A stretch of DNA of 35,759 bases from Betaproteobacteria bacterium. Lineage in GTDB: Bacteria; Verrucomicrobiota; Verrucomicrobiia; Methylacidiphilales; UBA1321. Below the pieces are notes generated by a model that was not told where the DNA came from, searched no databases, and saw only the letters and a list, made by a program, of their open reading frames with translations. Positions 34,220 to 35,759 of the stretch are shown here, one piece after another (within the stretch, counting starts at the first letter, position 1; every line of letters starts with the position of its first letter). The stretch is taken from the NCBI GenBank assembly GCA_903970275.1, contig CAJCIA010000179.1:1-35759 (forward strand), in the 5' to 3' direction. A program made the position numbers and the translations under genes.

Positions 34220-34810
34220 ATGTCCCGGCTTGTCTGTGTGTGGTTGCTGCTGGGCATGATGGCGGTCTCGGCGCGGCATGCGCACCATGAGGAACCGGAC
34301 CGGCCGCTGTTCACCGTCGGCGGCCTGCAGTTCGAGATTCCCGCCGCCTGGCAGCCGCAAACGCCGGAGACCAGCGCGCGCACCGGGCAGTGGGTTGTTC
34401 CGGCGCCCACCGGCGAGCCGGGCGATGGCGTGGAGATCGTGGTCTTCTACTTCGGTCCGGGCGTGGGCGGCACGGCGCAGCAGAACATCGACGGCTGGGC
34501 CGCCGCGGTCACCACGCCGGACGGCCAACCCACCGCGGCCGCGCCGTTAAAGCGCACGGTGGCGGGCCACGCCATTACCGAGGTCCTGCTCACCGGCACC
34601 TATGCGAAGAACAATCCGCAGCCCGCGCTGCCGCCCACCCCAAAGCCGGGTTATGCGCTGCTCGGCGCGGTGATCGAGAATCCAGGCGGCACGATTTACT
34701 GGCGGGCGACCGGCCCGGCCTCGCAGGTTGCGGCGCTTGCGCCGGTACTCGACAAGATCATCGACGATCTCAAGCCGCTGCCCGCCGCCGCCCCCACCCC
34801 GCCGCCATGA
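34220..34810 (+). CDS. Small secreted protein of unknown function
   Basis: This 196-residue protein has a short signal sequence ([18 protein letters not shown]), so export is likely. The mature part is a single domain of about 165 residues starting [20 protein letters not shown], with [38 protein letters not shown] and [20 protein letters not shown]. This resembles the small secreted 'PsbP-like/DUF' proteins with a 'F-IP--W' opening, but I cannot name a family. It ends in a Pro/Ala-rich tail. The gene is divergent from cysK (144 bases between) and its stop overlaps the start of the DNA glycosylase gene as ATGA, which suggests co-translation with a DNA repair gene, with no obvious functional reason. 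Confidence 0.65.
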   Translation: MSRLVCVWLLLGMMAVSARHAHHEEPDRPLFTVGGLQFEIPAAWQPQTPETSARTGQWVVPAPTGEPGDGVEIVVFYFGPGVGGTAQQNIDGWAAAVTTPDGQPTAAAPLKRTVAGHAITEVLLTGTYAKNNPQPALPPTPKPGYALLGAVIENPGGTIYWRATGPASQVAALAPVLDKIIDDLKPLPAAAPTPPP

Positions 34811-35700
34811 CCGCGCGTGCGGAGCCGCCGCAGATCTCCCTGTCGCTCGCGCCGCGCGGCCTCGATCTCGACGCGACGCTGACCAGCGGCCAGGCCTTCT
34901 CGTGGAAGCGCACGACGGACGGACGTTGGCGCGGCTGGATCGACGGCCGCCCCTGCCTCGTCTGGCGGCATGACGAGGTGCTGCGCGCGGTCGGCCCCGA
35001 TCTGACGCACGAGGCGGTCACGCGCTACTTCGGGCTCGATGGGCCGCTGCGCGAGATCTTCGCCTCCTTCCCGGACGATCCCTGGCTGGCGCAGGCGCGG
35101 GAGTTTTCGCCCGGGTTGCGCGTGCTGCGCCAGGATCCGTGGGAGACGCTCTGCAATTTCATCTGCTCGGCGCTCAAGCAGATCGTCCAGATCGCGCAGA
35201 TCAACGCCGAGCTGCGGCGCGCCCTGGGCGAGCCGGTCGGGCCGGAGCTCCACGCCTTCCCCACCGCCGCGCGGCTGGCCCACGCGACCGAGGCGCAACT
35301 GCGCGCCTGCAAGCTGGGCTTCCGCGCGCGGCACCTCTTCGTCGCCGCGCGCCAAATCGCGCAGGGCGAGGTGTCGCTCGAGCAGATCGCCACGATGCGC
35401 ACCTTCGAGGCGCGCGAGGCGCTCATGCGCATCCAGGGCGTGGGTGAGAAGGTGGCCAATTGCGTCCTGCTCTTCGCCTACGGCCGGCTGGAGGCCTTTC
35501 CCATCGACGTCTGGGTCGAGCGGGTGTTGCGGCAGCTCTATTTCAAAGGTAGCACCCGTGTGAAGCTCGCCCGCATGGCCGATTTCTCGCGCGATCACTT
35601 CGGACCGCACGGCGGCTACGCGCAGCAGTTCCTTTTTCATTGGATCCGAAATGATCCCAAGGCGCTCGCCGCCGCGAAGCCAGCAAAGAAGGCGCGCTAA
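34807..35700 (+). CDS. OGG1-like 8-oxoguanine DNA glycosylase/AP lyase, variant
   Basis: OGG1-type enzymes excise 8-oxoguanine from DNA. The 297-residue protein has an OGG_N-like N-terminal domain (LDATLTSGQAFSWKRTTDGRW, about 21-41) and the helix-hairpin-helix IQGVGEKVANCVLLFAYGR with catalytic Lys215. AFPIDVWVERVLRQLYF carries the catalytic Asp234; these match human Lys249 and Asp268. The segment FICSALKQIVQIAQ (118-131) aligns with human FICSSNNNIARI, so the Asn triplet that reads the orphan cytosine is replaced by Leu-Lys-Gln. Start ATG 34807 overlaps the upstream stop. The basic tail (AAAKPAKKAR) is short. Substrate preference may therefore differ from classical OGG1. Confidence 0.85.
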   Translation: MTARAEPPQISLSLAPRGLDLDATLTSGQAFSWKRTTDGRWRGWIDGRPCLVWRHDEVLRAVGPDLTHEAVTRYFGLDGPLREIFASFPDDPWLAQAREFSPGLRVLRQDPWETLCNFICSALKQIVQIAQINAELRRALGEPVGPELHAFPTAARLAHATEAQLRACKLGFRARHLFVAARQIAQGEVSLEQIATMRTFEAREALMRIQGVGEKVANCVLLFAYGRLEAFPIDVWVERVLRQLYFKGSTRVKLARMADFSRDHFGPHGGYAQQFLFHWIRNDPKALAAAKPAKKAR

Positions 35701-35710
35701 GCGATGTCTT

Positions 35711-35737
35711 CTGTAGCGGCGGTCTATTACCGCCGAC
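35711..35737. repeat. Dispersed palindromic repeat, copy 3
   Basis: CTGTAGCGGCGGTCTATTAC followed by CGCCGAC, 10 bases after the glycosylase stop codon. The GCGGCGGT/ACCGCCG arms form a stable hairpin, so it could act as a terminator as well as a repeat. It shares the leading GTCTT with copy 2. Confidence 0.78.
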
Positions 35738-35759
35738 GGAAAAGCGGGAGATGTCGCCT

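Noticed and set aside
34076-34528. Upstream extension of the cysK frame
   Set aside because: The added sequence crosses the divergent promoter region and a coding gene, while normal CysK begins at ATG 34073-34075.

Overview
The window reads as chromosome from a free-living, high-GC Gram-negative bacterium, most likely Verrucomicrobiota and perhaps the Opitutus-like group. This is inferred from gene content, not from a marker gene: futalosine-route menaquinone synthesis (MqnD), an exosortase with an EpsI-like partner, a flagellar stator and sigma-28 operon, a two-domain siroheme-decarboxylase-like 'Lrp' protein, and many GC-rich palindromic intergenic repeats. Genes sit close together, ATGA stop/start overlaps are frequent, Shine-Dalgarno motifs are mostly absent, and several starts appear to be GTG or TTG.

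Layout. 1-2217: the 3' end of a TIGR04325-type methyltransferase gene on the + strand, a 184-bp palindromic repeat element, then a minus-strand set (mqnD, a nucleotidyltransferase-like gene, a small unknown gene). 2218-2655: AT-richer non-coding DNA with candidate flagellar promoters. 2656-5711: a motility operon (small membrane protein, fliA-type sigma factor, motA, motB, small Cys-containing protein). 5716-25124: about 19 kb of cell-surface polysaccharide genes on alternating strands. These are two GT-C-like membrane proteins, polyprenol-phosphate-sugar-synthase-like, GT2, GT4 and WecG-type glycosyltransferases, two GT9 heptosyltransferase-like genes, a GDP-mannose 3,5-epimerase-like gene, an O-antigen ligase/polymerase-like gene, exosortase plus EpsI-like protein, a membrane PAS protein, and a Wzm/Wzt-type ABC exporter. 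25226-27597: an MBL-fold hydrolase and a GH1 glycosidase, translationally coupled. 27859-28986: the fused AhbA/AhbB-like protein. 29198-32431: a hybrid sensor kinase-like protein without the expected phosphoacceptor His, followed by a secreted protein of unknown function. 33113-35700: cysteine synthase, and divergently a secreted small protein coupled to an OGG-like DNA glycosylase.

How the parts could work together (inference). The polysaccharide block could supply a nucleotide sugar (GDP-L-galactose or L-gulose type), lipid-linked and nucleotide-linked sugar transfer, ABC-dependent export with a substrate-recognising Wzt C-terminal domain, and ligation or polymerisation. The exosortase pair would attach C-terminally tagged proteins to the outer surface, but no tagged substrate is visible here. 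The flagellar operon pairs the late sigma factor with the stator, which suggests that stator production and late-class transcription are controlled together.

No rRNA, tRNA, CRISPR array, insertion sequence or prophage was recognised. The observations I rank highest are the sensor kinase that lacks its phosphoacceptor His, the OGG-like glycosylase with a replaced Asn triplet, the plant-like GDP-mannose epimerase, the fused siroheme-decarboxylase-like protein, and the compound palindromic repeats.
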